From contig WAID01000003.1 of assembly GCA_016584495.1 (NCBI GenBank), forward strand, positions 744,001 to 808,000: 64,000 bases of DNA. The letters run 5' to 3'. The position numbers were made by a program, and so were the translations under genes. This stretch comes from Celoporthe dispersa (Eukaryota; Ascomycota; Sordariomycetes; Diaporthales; Cryphonectriaceae). The notes under the pieces were generated by a model, which was not told where the DNA came from, did no database searches, and saw nothing but the letters and a program-made list of their open reading frames with translations. The stretch's first letter is position 1. The number at the start of each line of letters is the position of its first letter. Positions 36,001 to 47,997 of this stretch are shown in pieces.

Positions 36001-39000
36001 AAGAAGAAGAAGAAAAAAAAGAGAGAAGGAAAGGGTTTGAATGAAACGTGAAACACCCAATCCTGCCAGCCTCGTGTGTTTGTTCATGGTCACACAAGAA
36101 CGAACTCGTCCCCTTTTTTTTCTTTTTCTTTTCCTTTTTTTTTTTCACTCCTTCTCTCTCCAGTCAGCCTCGTCAGGTGAGCAAGCACATGCTGTGGGCA
36201 AGCCGTGTCGCTAACCGCCTACCCGTCTGCCCGCTAAGACGAAGGTACAAAGTGACATGAGCGATTTTCATGTCGCAACCTTGTTCGAGTCGAGTCGAGT
36301 CGGGTCGAGACGAGGGGCGGTCCTTTACGGGGTCCCCAGGTGCCCGGTATCTTCTGGTGCCCCCCCCCCAAATCCCCCTTTGCGACATACGCACACACAC
36401 GAGACCTCGCAGGAACCTGTACCCACGTTATTCCCGAGCATTACTGCGCACTGGCACCCTCTCTCCCTCTCCCTCCCGCTCTCTCTCGCTCTCTCTCCGT
36501 CCTGGTCTTTTCTTTCTCTCGCTTCTCTAGACGCTCCGCTCGGCCCTTCGTCCTGTTCCCACCCCACCTCCGATTCCGCCAACCATGAGGGTGGGAAGGG
36601 GTGGGTGGGGCTACCGGCTAAATCGGGACCGATGGGTGTTACAGTCCAAACTCTGGGTTGTGGTTGTTGTTGTTGTTCTGGAAGTGGAAGCCCGAAGCGT
36701 CCCATGCACGCAGAGAGAGAGAGGATAAGGCGCAGGACACCCCCCAACATATGTGACAGCACATGCATCCGGTCAAGATTTCTTCTGATTGACTGCTGTC
36801 TGTCCCTTTACCACGGTACATGCCCGTTGGTGGACGCGGGGGAGGAGGAAAAAAAGAATCTCAGGTCGCACCCGAGATGGCAGACAAGGGTACAACAAGC
36901 CTTGCAGCCCGGCAGGTGAGAGGAGGACTGCGCCCAATGACAGAAAACGGCTGGCAGGAGGAAAAAGAAAGCCTCCCCAGTAAGATGTGTGCTTTGAAGC
37001 CCATCCTGTCAAAATAGGGTACAGTCACCAGCCTGAGGTGGCCAGCCAATCCTCTCCCCACCCCCCTGTCTCCTTTTTTTTAGTTTTTTTTTCCCTCTCT
37101 TCTTTCTCGTCTATCTCATCTCATCTTGGCGTACATTGTCATCGTCGTGGCCAAGACCCGTATCCTGTATACTATTTATTTTTATTTACTTTCAGCAGCG
37201 CCATCGCCTTGTCAGGGTCTACCGAGATTTCGCCTCCATCATCATCTGTTGATGGAGGAGAATGGAGAGATCTTCGCTGCTTGTGTCGCTGGCGCACGCT
37301 CTTGTCGGTGCAGTGCTGCTCACTAGCACCTCCGTCCAGAAAATCTCCATCACTATCGCCACTATCACCGGCTCCGGCCCTTGGGGTGGGCGGATCGAGA
37401 CTTGGCTGTCTGCTTGCTCCATAGATAATGCCAGAGATATCGTGATCATGCACACACGTTTTTATTTCTTCTTAGTACAAACCCTCTCATGAGCTAGAGT
37501 CCCACCCCCATACCTCCCTCATAACAAGAGGCGTGGTGGTCGAAAAGGCGAGACCCCGAGGTGGCCCCTCCCCCCCCCCACTGGCACAGATATCCACCAG
37601 CCCGTTCTGTTTGTACCCTTGGACCTTATTTTCACGGCGCCCCAAGCATTTGCTATGGTATCAGCTTTGACCTTTCTCGCGCGGGAGAGACACAGAGAGA
37701 GAAAGAGAGAAAGACCACCCCCCTACCACCACACCCACCCACCCACACACACACCCCAGGCTGAGAGGGAGAAAGGAAACAGACACAGGAGGGAAGAAAA
37801 CCCCCTGATGTGTGGAGAGAGAGAAAGAGAGCGAGCGAGTGAGAAGTAAGAGAAACAATAATCCAGGAATCGGAACCTAGAATGTCAGGGGATCCCCCTC
37901 TCCAGGAAAAGAAGGGGGGAGGAGATGGCTGTCAGCAGGGGTTAACCCAGACAGGTTCAATGTGTCGTCATTTTCCCCGTCCCTGCAAGCCACCGTGCCA
38001 CAAAGGTGACGATCCGGAGACGAGAGATTTGAATTTGTGGAGAGAGAGGGAGTATGTGTGTGTGTGGAAGGAAGAGGGGCAGTTTGGGGGAGGAGGGTTA
38101 CACAGCAGGGAACACGAGACCGAGTAAGAGAGAGAGAGCCGAGTAAAGAGTTACCTAGTACAACAGTAGTGAGCGAGTGTAAGTGAGAGAAAGTTCACTG
38201 GTCTCTCTCTCTGTGTGTGTGTATGCGTGTAGGTGCATGGGCGCGAGGGAAAAGGGTCCAGCGGGTTTTTGGTTGTGGAAACTTGCGATCTCTTCTCCCA
38301 CGAGATTGGATTTTGAGAAGGGGAAGCGGAGGGGGGGGGGGGAGGAATCGGTGGGAGGACCCTCCATTACCAACCGCGAATACGTACAAGCAACGACGGA
38401 GAATGGCCGGCTGGGTAAATCCTACGCGGGTTCCCTTTTTTTTTCCTTTACAAAGGTTGGCCTATTGCATCATCTGCAGCACCAACTCCCCTCGGCACAT
38501 GTCCGGACCGTGATTTCGGATGAGTCGGTGTGGGAGAGGAGACTGTCGCATCCTAAGAGCACCCAAACCTGTTATTATTATTATTATTATTATTTGGTGT
38601 GTGTGTGTGTGTGCTTTCTTTATATTTTCTCCGAGAAATGTCCTGTCTCCCTCAGCCTTACTGTATCACATGGTCGTCAAGGCTGCGGGTCATCAAGACA
38701 CTAATCCTACCCGACTACTTTCTCTCTCTCTCTCCCTCTCTCGTCTCTCACCGCCGCAACACACGAGGTCCTGGTCTCATGGCCGTTCTTCGGCATCTTC
38801 CTGACAGGAACGAGGCGACGGGACACCATCCTCAGCCAGTCAGTCCATCGTCATGGCGGATCATGTGGACGATAAAAGAAGCCCTTCACTCCTGCGCGTC
38901 CCTTTCTCTCTTTTTCTTTTTTTTTTAAATCATTCTCCCGCGATTCCCGCAGCGCTTGTCGTCTCCATCCTCAGCCCCGTCGTCGTTCTCAGCCTACCAA

Positions 39001-40420
39001 CCGACCCCGTTTCCCGCCCATCGTCATCGTCAATCGGCCCGCTTGCTCTGACCTGATGGAACCGACTCCGGCCTGGTTGGACCCTTTACCCGCCCCCCCC
39101 CCCCAGCCTCGCTCCGCCTGACACCAAAACAGCTTGCTTCCTCGACACGCCATTCTTCCCACCCGGCGCGCCGGTAACTTGGATCGACCTGACTTGTCTT
39201 TTTTTGACTGACTGACTCGTGCAGGTGAGCATGAGGCGATGAACGAGTGGTCTCGGGTGCTGCCAGGGAAATGCGCGTGGTCCACAAAACCTGCCAGTCC
39301 CAGACAGACATGTGTGCTGCTCTCTCTAGCAGGCCGCCCGTGGCCCTTTGTTTTGGGATCCATCCGTCTGGCTCCTATGACGAAACGTTCAAGGGAGGGC
39401 CCGGCGATATGGCACGATGAATAATGACTGCCCACAAGCACATGGTCCTCACCCCTCCGAGAAGGTCTCTTCACGGCTTTCTCTGGCACAGGGAACACAG
39501 CAGATGTGAGCACGTAACTGTTGGGTTTGAATTTCGTAGAGTCATGAGTGGCTGGTGTCTTTCTCTCATTGTCATGCGTCCATGACGAGATCAGACCAGG
39601 AAACGAAGAAGAACGAACGGCAAAAGGAAAATAAGGAGAGAGAAAAAAGGCGACAAATGCACCACCCATTAAAAAGCAGATGCCTCGCTGATCCCCCCCC
39701 TCCATTCTCCCCCCCAACAACCATATCGCAGTTCAGTGTAAGTGAACCAATTGACAAGAGCGATTACCAGTTCCCCCGCCGGAAGCAGTACCGACCGGCG
39801 ACACCTTTGCTTTCAGCCCCACGCAGATGACCAAAGCGGCAACCCGAAGAGGAGTGAACAATTTCTCGCCCACCCACCACCCATCCACCCATCCATCCGA
39901 CCAACCAACCCCCCACGACTGGTCCTTAGATCCGAAGACGAATCAAGGTCTTCCAGTGGGCGACTGAGAGGGGGAGGAGGAGGGTCGATGGCAGGGTAAG
40001 GTAGGATAGGGCAGAGTCAAACCTGACCTCCCTTCTTGCTTTCCATCCTAATACCAGCCTATGCATAACCACTGGCTCGCTTCCGACGGGTCTCTAAGGG
40101 GGGCGACAGGGACCACAAGGCACACCACATGTGTGTACGAGGACGGTTCCCTTGGTGGTTGAGAGATCAGTGTGGTCTGGGATCCCGTCCTCGTGACGAC
40201 ATGTTTCTTCTTCTACTCCTCCTTTGGTTTCATGCAATCTCCCTAACGCCATCTCATTCCTCCTCTTTCAATTGGCCCGGTCCTGTGTGACAGAAAATGC
40301 GCGTCAGTGCCTGCTCGGAAACCATACACCCACAGAGAGGGGGGAGGGGGGGAGGGACAGTACGGTGAGAGCTTGTGGCTTGTCCACAACGATGCATCAT
40401 GCATCATGCAATCCATCCCA
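33042..40420. other. Gene-poor 7.4-kb region upstream of the kinase
   Basis: No gene is supported. The part near 33042 is presumably the kinase promoter and leader. There are many simple tracts: GAGTC pentamers ending in GGGTCGAGACGA at 36285-36312, CT runs at 36460-36500, CA/GA runs at 37680-37760, an ATT run at 38573-38593, G runs at 38330-38341 and C runs at 39092-39104. A 94-residue minus-strand frame at 37172-37453 has coding-like composition (DSGDSDGDFLDGG) but no ATG. The longer frames (for example 34340-34909 and 38989-39720, minus) read as chance. Confidence 0.5.
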
Positions 40421-41366
40421 TCAGGTGCCTGTCATGTGCATGACCGTCACGGACAGGCACGCAGACAGACACGCAGACAGGAGCTGGCATATCCAGAGCG
40501 ACAGGCAGTCCAGCAGGAAAGACAAACACAGACTCAAAGAGAGTATTGTTTGACTCACGCTTCTAGGGGTCAATGGACGCTCATAGGTCCTGAACAGGCC
40601 GCTCCGCGATGGGCCTCCTCTCGAGGTCGTTGGGTGGACCACCAGCTGACCGTTGACGTACACGCCCTCTGGGGTCCGCGAGATCCTGCTCGCGTCCTTG
40701 AGGCACTGCATCTTGCCCATACGGCGGGGCACCCGGTGGTGACCCGGCGTCGTGGTTGTGGTCGTGGTGTTGGTGGTGTTGGTGGTGTGAAAGGTGTTGA
40801 AGGTATTGTTGGAGTTGGCGGTGTTGTTTGAGTTGGAGCGCTCAGCGCTGCCGCTCCCGTTGCGCAGCCAGTCACCTGGGGGTGGCTCGCTGTCCCGACG
40901 TGGCATCTGTTCCACGCGACGGTCAGTATATCTATCTCTCCTCTGAACATGTACGTATGAGACAAGACACGAGTGTGTGTTGTGTGTATGTCTATATTAC
41001 CTGCTCGGGCGGTGCTCTCTGCTTGCCGCTGCTGCGGCACAGAGGACCACACCAAGGAATCCAAGACGTGAGGCTGCGGAAGAACCCAGGCTGCTTCCAG
41101 AGACGACCGCCCTGGTTCCTGTCGCTGCCACCTCGCTGCATGGTACGTCCCCGCTCCTCTTCTTCTGGTTCTTCTTGGCCGTGGCCAGGTGCCGAGGAGC
41201 GGTTGGAGCCGCCAGAGGCCGCCGCCGCCTTGGACGACGACCACCGGCTCCACAGGCCGGGGCAGCCCTCAGGCCTGTCTTTCTGGTGGTGCTTGTTGGC
41301 CGACGGGTTCTTGCGGATCTTCTTCTTCTTCTCGCCCGAGTGGAGGAGGACGGACAGTCGATGCAT
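40421..41366 (-). CDS. Hypothetical basic, Asn/Thr-rich protein
   Basis: I do not recognise the family. Exon 1 runs 41366-41001 from MHRLSVLLHSGEKKKK, is basic with a Ser/Gly-rich middle, and ends at GTAATA. Exon 2 begins at 40906 (acceptor ACAG). Phase is kept exactly: 366 and 348 coding bases. Exon 2 has a low-complexity Asn/Thr tract (NSNNTFNTF, then a T run) followed by a compact segment that looks more constrained (KMQCLKDASRISRTPEGVYV, NGQLVVHP). A GTGAGT donor at 40558 suggests a third exon. Without splicing, the frame continues through a hydrophobic, Leu/Cys-rich tail to a stop at 40421-40423. The true C-terminus is therefore uncertain. It stands alone in a gene-poor stretch, with microsatellites on both sides. 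Confidence 0.5.
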
Positions 41367-44300
41367 GTTGGGAAGGGAGGCAGGTCGGCAGGGAAGGAAG
41401 GTCGCCAGGGGGGGGAGGGTCGACAGGGAGGGAGGGTTGGTCGGCTGGTGGGTCGAGGCTCGAGGGACTGTGTCGAGGGGTTGCCTAAGCCTGGTGCTTG
41501 TCGTGTGGCTCTTGTTGTCTCGCGTCCGCGTCGAGGTTCAGGTTGGTCTCTTGATTGGTCTGCCCTCGTGTATGTGGGAGTTGACTCCTCTATGGGAGCA
41601 TTAGCAGAGGCAATGGCTGAGAAAGAGAGAGGTAGAAGGGGAGGGAGGGAGAGAGAGAGAAAGGAGAGGAAGGAAAAGGACACTACCTGAGGGGCTTGGG
41701 CTTGGTGATCTCACCAATGTAATATATATAAGACAACAGGCACGGGAAATAGGAAAAGAGACTATGTACAAAACAGGACTATGTACAGTGCGGGGCTGCC
41801 GCGGGCGATATATACCTGCCAGGGTGCCAGAAGAAGAAATGACATGGACATAAGAGAGAAGGAAAATAAAAAAAGGAAAAAAAAGAGAGAGATAGAGGAG
41901 AAGCAGGGGTAGGTTGATTAAAACGGCGAGGGGGGGAACATGCAAGACATCAGGAAGCCCCCCCGAGAGAAGCGGAGGAGGAGGAGGAGGAGGGGTGCTG
42001 CTATGTACATGACGGGCAGGAGAAGGAAAAAGTAATACACAGGCAAGGATGAGAGGGGGAGAGAAAGTGAGAAAAAAGAGAAGACAAGAGGTGGGTGGGT
42101 AAGGCGGAAAGCCCTGGGGCGCGCGTGGGAGGAAGCGCGGTCCCCAAGGGAGAGAGACAAGAGAGGAAAAGGCAAAAAGAAAAGGAAAGGAAAGGGAAGA
42201 AAGGAAAAAAAAAAAAGGAAAAGGAACAGAGAGGAGAGAGTAAAGGAGCGTGAAGGGAGAGGTGAATCCCTGGCCATCTCATACCGTGCCTGCATGGCAG
42301 GTCTGTCTTGTCTTATACACGGGCTGGCAGCGTTCCAACAGGCGGGGGATTTCTGGAGGAAGGAGGAGGAGGGGGGAAAGAAAAAAGAGCACAAGGCGCG
42401 TCTTGCGCCGAACCCGAGCCAGTGTGGTAGCACCTCCTCTGTGTGTGTGTGTGAGTGTGAGGTGGGCGAGGACAGGATTGGGCAGGTGCGCACATCATGA
42501 GCATCTCCAACCCGCCTCGGAGGGGGAGCACAGCACAGTCGGGACAGAGGCGGGGTGTGCAGGAAATCATCCGATGAGCCGCGACAAGGTAAGAAAGAGA
42601 GAGGCGGGAGACGACACGCCTGTGGCTTCCAGAGGTGCCCATGGAAAACCGGTTCTCATGACGCACACGCGCTCACGTACACGACATCACTTACACATCA
42701 CACCCACCAACAACACAGCAGGCGATCACCACCTACACTTACACCTAGACAGCCCCTCAGCGATAAGAGGCTTCTGCTATAGCCCCGACCGGCACAGCCA
42801 ACCCTCTTTTTTTTTTCTTCTCTTCCTTTTCTGGCCTCTCTTAATATCTGCACAGGCCGCCCCGTCTCGGTGCAATAATCAATGGCGGCGCCTCCAGGAA
42901 GAGCTGGTGGTCCAAGGGGTGAGCAGTAAACCATTCCCTTCCTGCCTGCTGCTGTTGGTGGAGGCTGACGGCGGTCGGCTCCGTCTCGATATTGGACGGC
43001 TTCTTCCGGTCTCTGAGGCGGGCAAGGGTGATGTGAAGACGAGGCGTAAAGTAGTGGTATTAGCAATACTACACCTTTTTTTCGCCTCCCCCCTCTCGGT
43101 GGTGCTTACATGGGCCACACACAGGTTAGTTGGTGTCTCGTTGTTTGGGCCAGCCGCACTGCAACCCAAGGCGACACACCTGCCCTCTCCTCCCCACCTT
43201 CTTCTTGCCCCCTCATCTCGTCCGGCCGACACCGTTCCATCCGCGCCAAAATATTGCCCCGTGTCCTACCGCAACGCAGAGGCGCCTGCTGCAGGCAAGG
43301 GAAGAAGGCCGAAGGGCAAAATAAGAGGAAAAAGAAAAGAAAGAAAAAAAGACACAAGCCACATCGTACGTTGATCGGCCCTTTTGGTCTGACTACGGGC
43401 GAAAACGAAAAAAGGTTCAGCTTTGCAGGGACCGGAGGTCTCAGGTTGGCCGCTGGCGTGTGTTTTTTTTTTTTTTTTTTGTCTGGCCTAACCGCCCGCC
43501 CGCCTTTGCTTCTCTTCTCTCTCTCTCTGCCTGCAGGCGCTGCTGCTGTGTAAAGTACGCGCATGCATTACTGCCAACTACCCTAGTCATTCTTCCTGCA
43601 ATCGGGTGATTGGCAAATGTTGTTGTGTCCCCCCCCCCCCCACGAGTGGGAAATAAAACAACAGTGCGTCTCGAGGGTCATCTTTTGGGCTAATCAGATT
43701 GCACGTGCAAAGATTGATGCGTCATTCTTTTTTGTTCTCTGTGCGACCCTTCTTTTTCTTCCCTGTATCACATTGTTGTGTGTCGCCTCGCCCGTCGAGT
43801 CCGCAGCCTGGTCGAGTCCGGCGGCCTGGGCGAGGGCGGGCGGGATGGCAGCACGGCACAGACAGACAAGATGGGCCACCTTCATATTCAGCTATGGTCC
43901 GGGATGAAGCCACGTCTCGCATGTTTTGACTCACTTGCCTTTTTTTTCTTCTTCTTTTTTTCCCGCGTGTCTCTCTTGTATTCCCACACTCTCACACACA
44001 CACACATACACAACCTGCATACACGAGGGAGGGACAAGGGCGAGGAGGACCAGGTGATGACGGGGCACAACAGCAAGGACAGCACATCAAATCATCACCA
44101 CCGCCCACCAGCCCTTCTCGTCCTTCCATCGTCCCCGTCCTCGTCGCACTGACCATGCTGCAGTAACAACAACAAACACCAGATATGGGTGTGTGTGTGT
44201 GTGTGTGTGTGTGCGTGTGTGCGCGCGCGGAGATGAGAACTGACAAGGCCCCTCCGAACATGCATGCAGGTGTGAATCACACGGAAATTCGTGGCTTGCC

Positions 44301-45097
44301 AGCTATACACGCGGATGGAACTGGATGGCCCGTCCTGCGGCGATGTACATACACTGCATGCAACAGAGGAGGCCGCCTCCTCCGCCTCGCTGTTCGATGG
44401 GGCCCGGGGTGGGTTGGCCCGCAATTCTTTTTTTGGTCGCGCGTGTACATGGTACATAAGCGCATGCGCGTGCATGGCGCTGTGTAGTTTGTCGTCGTCG
44501 TCGTCGCCGCCGTCTCATCTACCTTTTCTGCTGTGTTGTCCAGGTCCCATCCTCGCTGCGTCGTGCGACAGGAATATCTGCAAGTTTCAAAAATAGAAAG
44601 AAAAAAAACATAAAACAAACCCCGCCGGAGGGATGCAGGAAGAGGGATCACCGGGTGGACGGACGTCGTCTAGAACACGCCCCCTCCCTCCCCCGGACAC
44701 ACCGCTTTTGCCTGCGTGTCCCGTCCGAACCCCATCGGAGGAGTCACAAGGACGACGAGGGGGAGAAGGAGGAGTCGTCTCGTGCATACATATCGTCTCG
44801 TGCAGCAGGCGTGGTTGTACAACAGCCAAGAAAAACCGGGCAGCAATGCGTCGGCGTGCAGCCACCGGCGATGGGGGAGAAAGAGGACCACCGGGGCCCA
44901 TGGGCCACGTCGAGGGTCGTCTGTCGCACAGCAGGGCCACTATTGATTTCATCTTTTTGGCATGGAAGGAATCCAGTCCCGTCCTGCAGCCGGCGGGGCC
45001 AGGGGAAGAAAAGAGCGTGCAGCAGACCTGCTCGCAGGCGACAAGCCGCCGTCATGATACGTGGATGGATCTTCCTGGTCTCTCTCCCACTCCCTCT

Positions 45098-45128
<31 letters not shown>

Positions 45129-46813
45129 ACATACACACTTTTTTTTCTTTCTTTTTTCCCTTTACTTTCATGCCCGACCGGTCCATCGTAGAGCCCATCG
45201 CAAGCGTGCATCGGGAGGCGGCCTGATGCGCTGTAAGACTGCCAGCAAGGCCCTCCCTCCCGCCAACACGACACAGACAATGTCTCTCATGCACCCGATC
45301 GAGATCCGAGCTCTCCCTTGCCCGAGCTGAAACTGCCCGAGCTTCTCGAGAGCACACGAAAAGAGAAAGTAAAAAAGAAAAAGTCCTGTACTACCCGCCC
45401 GTGCAGCGTGGCAGGTTGGGTCCCAGACAATAGTCCCGTGTTGTCCAGCCAGGCTCGGCGCCCGGGGGGCGCGGCATGCTGCATGCATACAGACCAATGC
45501 AATGCAAGGACAGCAAAGGTCTCCTCCTCTTCCTCCTCCTCTCTCTCTCTCTCTATTGCTTATCTCACTGTTTTCTTACAAATGAGACATGCAGCCTCGC
45601 CGTGCACATGCCCTTTTTTTTTATCTTTCTATCCTGGTGGCTCCCTTCTCGGAAGTCTCGCCGATTATCCAAACGGGGCAAAGGGAGACACGACGACGAT
45701 CCTCGTTGGGCGCGCAAGCAACCCGGGGCGCGAGAGAGAGGGCGGGCATGGGGGACCCACCCGGGGAAACCGCCCCAGCTTTTTTTTTCTTTTCTTCTTC
45801 CTTTTCTTCTTTCCTTCCTTTCTCTTTTGTCCCTTGCCGCCCTCACCTGCAGGCGATAGGTTATGTGTATGTAACTAGTACTGGTACCGGTACTGGTACT
45901 CGCGTACTCAGGTACAGTTTACTGCAGTCAGCGACAAGACGCGGGAGCGGGCTGCAATGTGATAAACGATATGATTTGCGGGGCCTTGTGTGAATTATCT
46001 TGCACACCTCACACACACACACACACACACTTGCACATACACGACGGGCGGTCTGTCTTGTTCCCGCCTCTCTCGTCAATGCCGTGTCTGCCTTGGCAGA
46101 AGCAATAGACTACAGGGGAAAATTAAGAGTGAGAGGTGGGACAACATCTTAAGAAAGAAGAAGAGAAAAAAAAATGGTAGTCCCGCTCGGCCTTCCTCAA
46201 AGAGAGGAGAGATGTCTGCTCTGTCGACCTTGATCCACATTTCCTCCTCTTCTCCCTCTTCGCCCGCCCCCACCAGGCCTGTAACAGACAGACAACAAAG
46301 TGTATATATCTAAATTCCCATAGTTAGTTAGGAGTCTATAAGAAATGCTTCTTTTATTCTTCTTTTTCTTCCCCTCCCCTTTCCCTTCCTGCCGTCCTAA
46401 AAGAGGGCCCGGGGGAAGGGGGCCAGAGATACTTGCCTATGCCTTGGTGGACTTTTTTTGCCCAACAATACCGCCAACACCGGCGGTGTGAGCCCACCCG
46501 GCATCATCCCGTGTCGAAAAACCGTCGTACTCGGAATGATTGGTAGCTGCTCACACACCCACCCCGGCCGTTGCAGAGGATGATGTCGTCGCGTCTTGCT
46601 CGTAGGACCACAAGCCCACTGCGACGTGTAAGACATCGATGTGGCCCCCGCCCCCCTCCCATCGCGCCAGGTGGTCATGCCAGCGTGTGCGGTGCCAGCG
46701 TGCAGGCTGCCCCAGCGCCAGGGCGGGACGAGGGGGAGCAGAAGGGGTGGAGGGATCCTCCTCCTGTTCCTCCTGGTCCCCTTCTCCCTTCTCCCCCCTC
46801 CTGGGCCCACCCC

Positions 46814-46846
<33 letters not shown>

Positions 46847-47997
46847 GCCCTCTTCCCCATAATTCCCTGCTAAGCTTAACGTACCGCGGCGCCATGCTGG
46901 CCTGCCAGGCTGTCGCCCGGGCGAGGGCTCCCTGGGGCGGACTGGTGCCATGTCACGGCAGGACGGAACGTGCATACAACCACGTAGGAAGCATGCAGGC
47001 TACGTAGTAGGCTATACGTATACTAATGTACTATGTACTATGTGTCTATGTATGTGTTGTTTGTTGTCGTCGTTGTCGTCGTTGTTGTCGGTGTCTTGCT
47101 TGTTGTCGTTGCACAGCTGGCAGGAGCGGATTCCCGTCCTCTCCTCCCTCGTCTGAACAACTCACCAGAAATCCACGGCCAGCTGTCTCTCTCTTCTCTT
47201 TCCTCTCCCTCTCTCCCTTTTCTTACCCCTCCACCCGTTCATATATCTACAGCCTTCTCTGCAACAGTTTCCACCCTACAGAAAAAGCGACTTTTCTGAC
47301 AACCACCATCACCACCACATCAATATTCCTCTCTTCTTTCTTCCTCTCCCTCCCTCCCTCTCTCTCTCTCTCCCCCTCACGCTCCCTCCCACATCCATCT
47401 CGTCTATCCAGGATCTGCAACAACATCAACCATAGCAACAGCAGCAATAGCAACAGCAGCCCCAGCAACAGCCCCATCCCCAGCTACAGCCTTCTCAGCT
47501 CGGCACCGGCTCCACTCTAAACCAGAGGCCTCTTTACCCAGAGCACCAAAATTAGCCCTTCATCCTCCTCCTTCAGCCTCCCGCATCGTCCTCTATCTAT
47601 ATTGCCTTTTTCTTCTCTTACAGCCTTCTCAGCAAGAAAACGGCTCCCGTCTCACGAGCCACCCGCTGAGAACCAACAATCAAAACCCGTCTTAGCCTCA
47701 AGCCTATTTTCTTCGTCTTCTCAGTAACGCATCATCACCAAACTTCAACTCCCCAGCGCCCTTAGCCTCTCTCAGCCTTTCGCAGTAATCAACGGCCAGC
47801 CTCTCTCAGCCTTTTGCAGTAACCAACGGCCAACCCCTACCTCCCTCAGCCTTTCCCCACCACCACCACCAACAACAAGAACCAAGATCCCCAAATTTCT
47901 CCTCATCTCGATCTGCTGCTTCACGAGGCCAGCCTCCACGACAGCCCCGACAGCGATAGTCACAGCTCCAACAGCTCCAGCAACAAGATCAGCAGCC
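41367..47997. other. Gene-poor 6.6-kb region upstream of FunK1 gene
   Basis: No gene is supported. It contains a GT microsatellite (about 44188-44219), a TCG run (44491-44503), CT runs (45103-45129 and 46816-46844), a CA run (46008-46030), a poly-T tract (43463-43480), GTCGAGTC motifs (43794-43818) and a GTACCG/GTACTG cluster (45880-45912). A plus-strand open frame at 42250-43374 is long but has no domain, no conserved-looking block and several simple tracts, and was rejected. From about 47330 the plus strand becomes CT-rich, then CAGCAA-rich, and is probably the FunK1 leader. Confidence 0.5.
47765..47832 (+). repeat. 34-bp tandem repeat, two copies
   Basis: Two adjacent 34-base units start GCCTCTCTCAGCCTTT and end CAACGGCCA. 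They differ at only two positions. Related CAGCCTTCTCAG motifs occur upstream at about 47498 and 47619, and a CTCAGCCTTT motif follows near 47850. The repeats lie in the presumed leader of the FunK1 gene, 165 bases before its start codon. Confidence 0.85.

Noticed and set aside
38989..39720. Minus-strand open frame of 243 codons
   Set aside because: No domain, splice signals or constrained segments are seen. It is likely open by chance in GC-rich spacer.
42250..43374. Plus-strand open frame of 374 codons
   Set aside because: It crosses several simple tracts, has no recognisable block or start context, and its composition is like neighbouring random frames.
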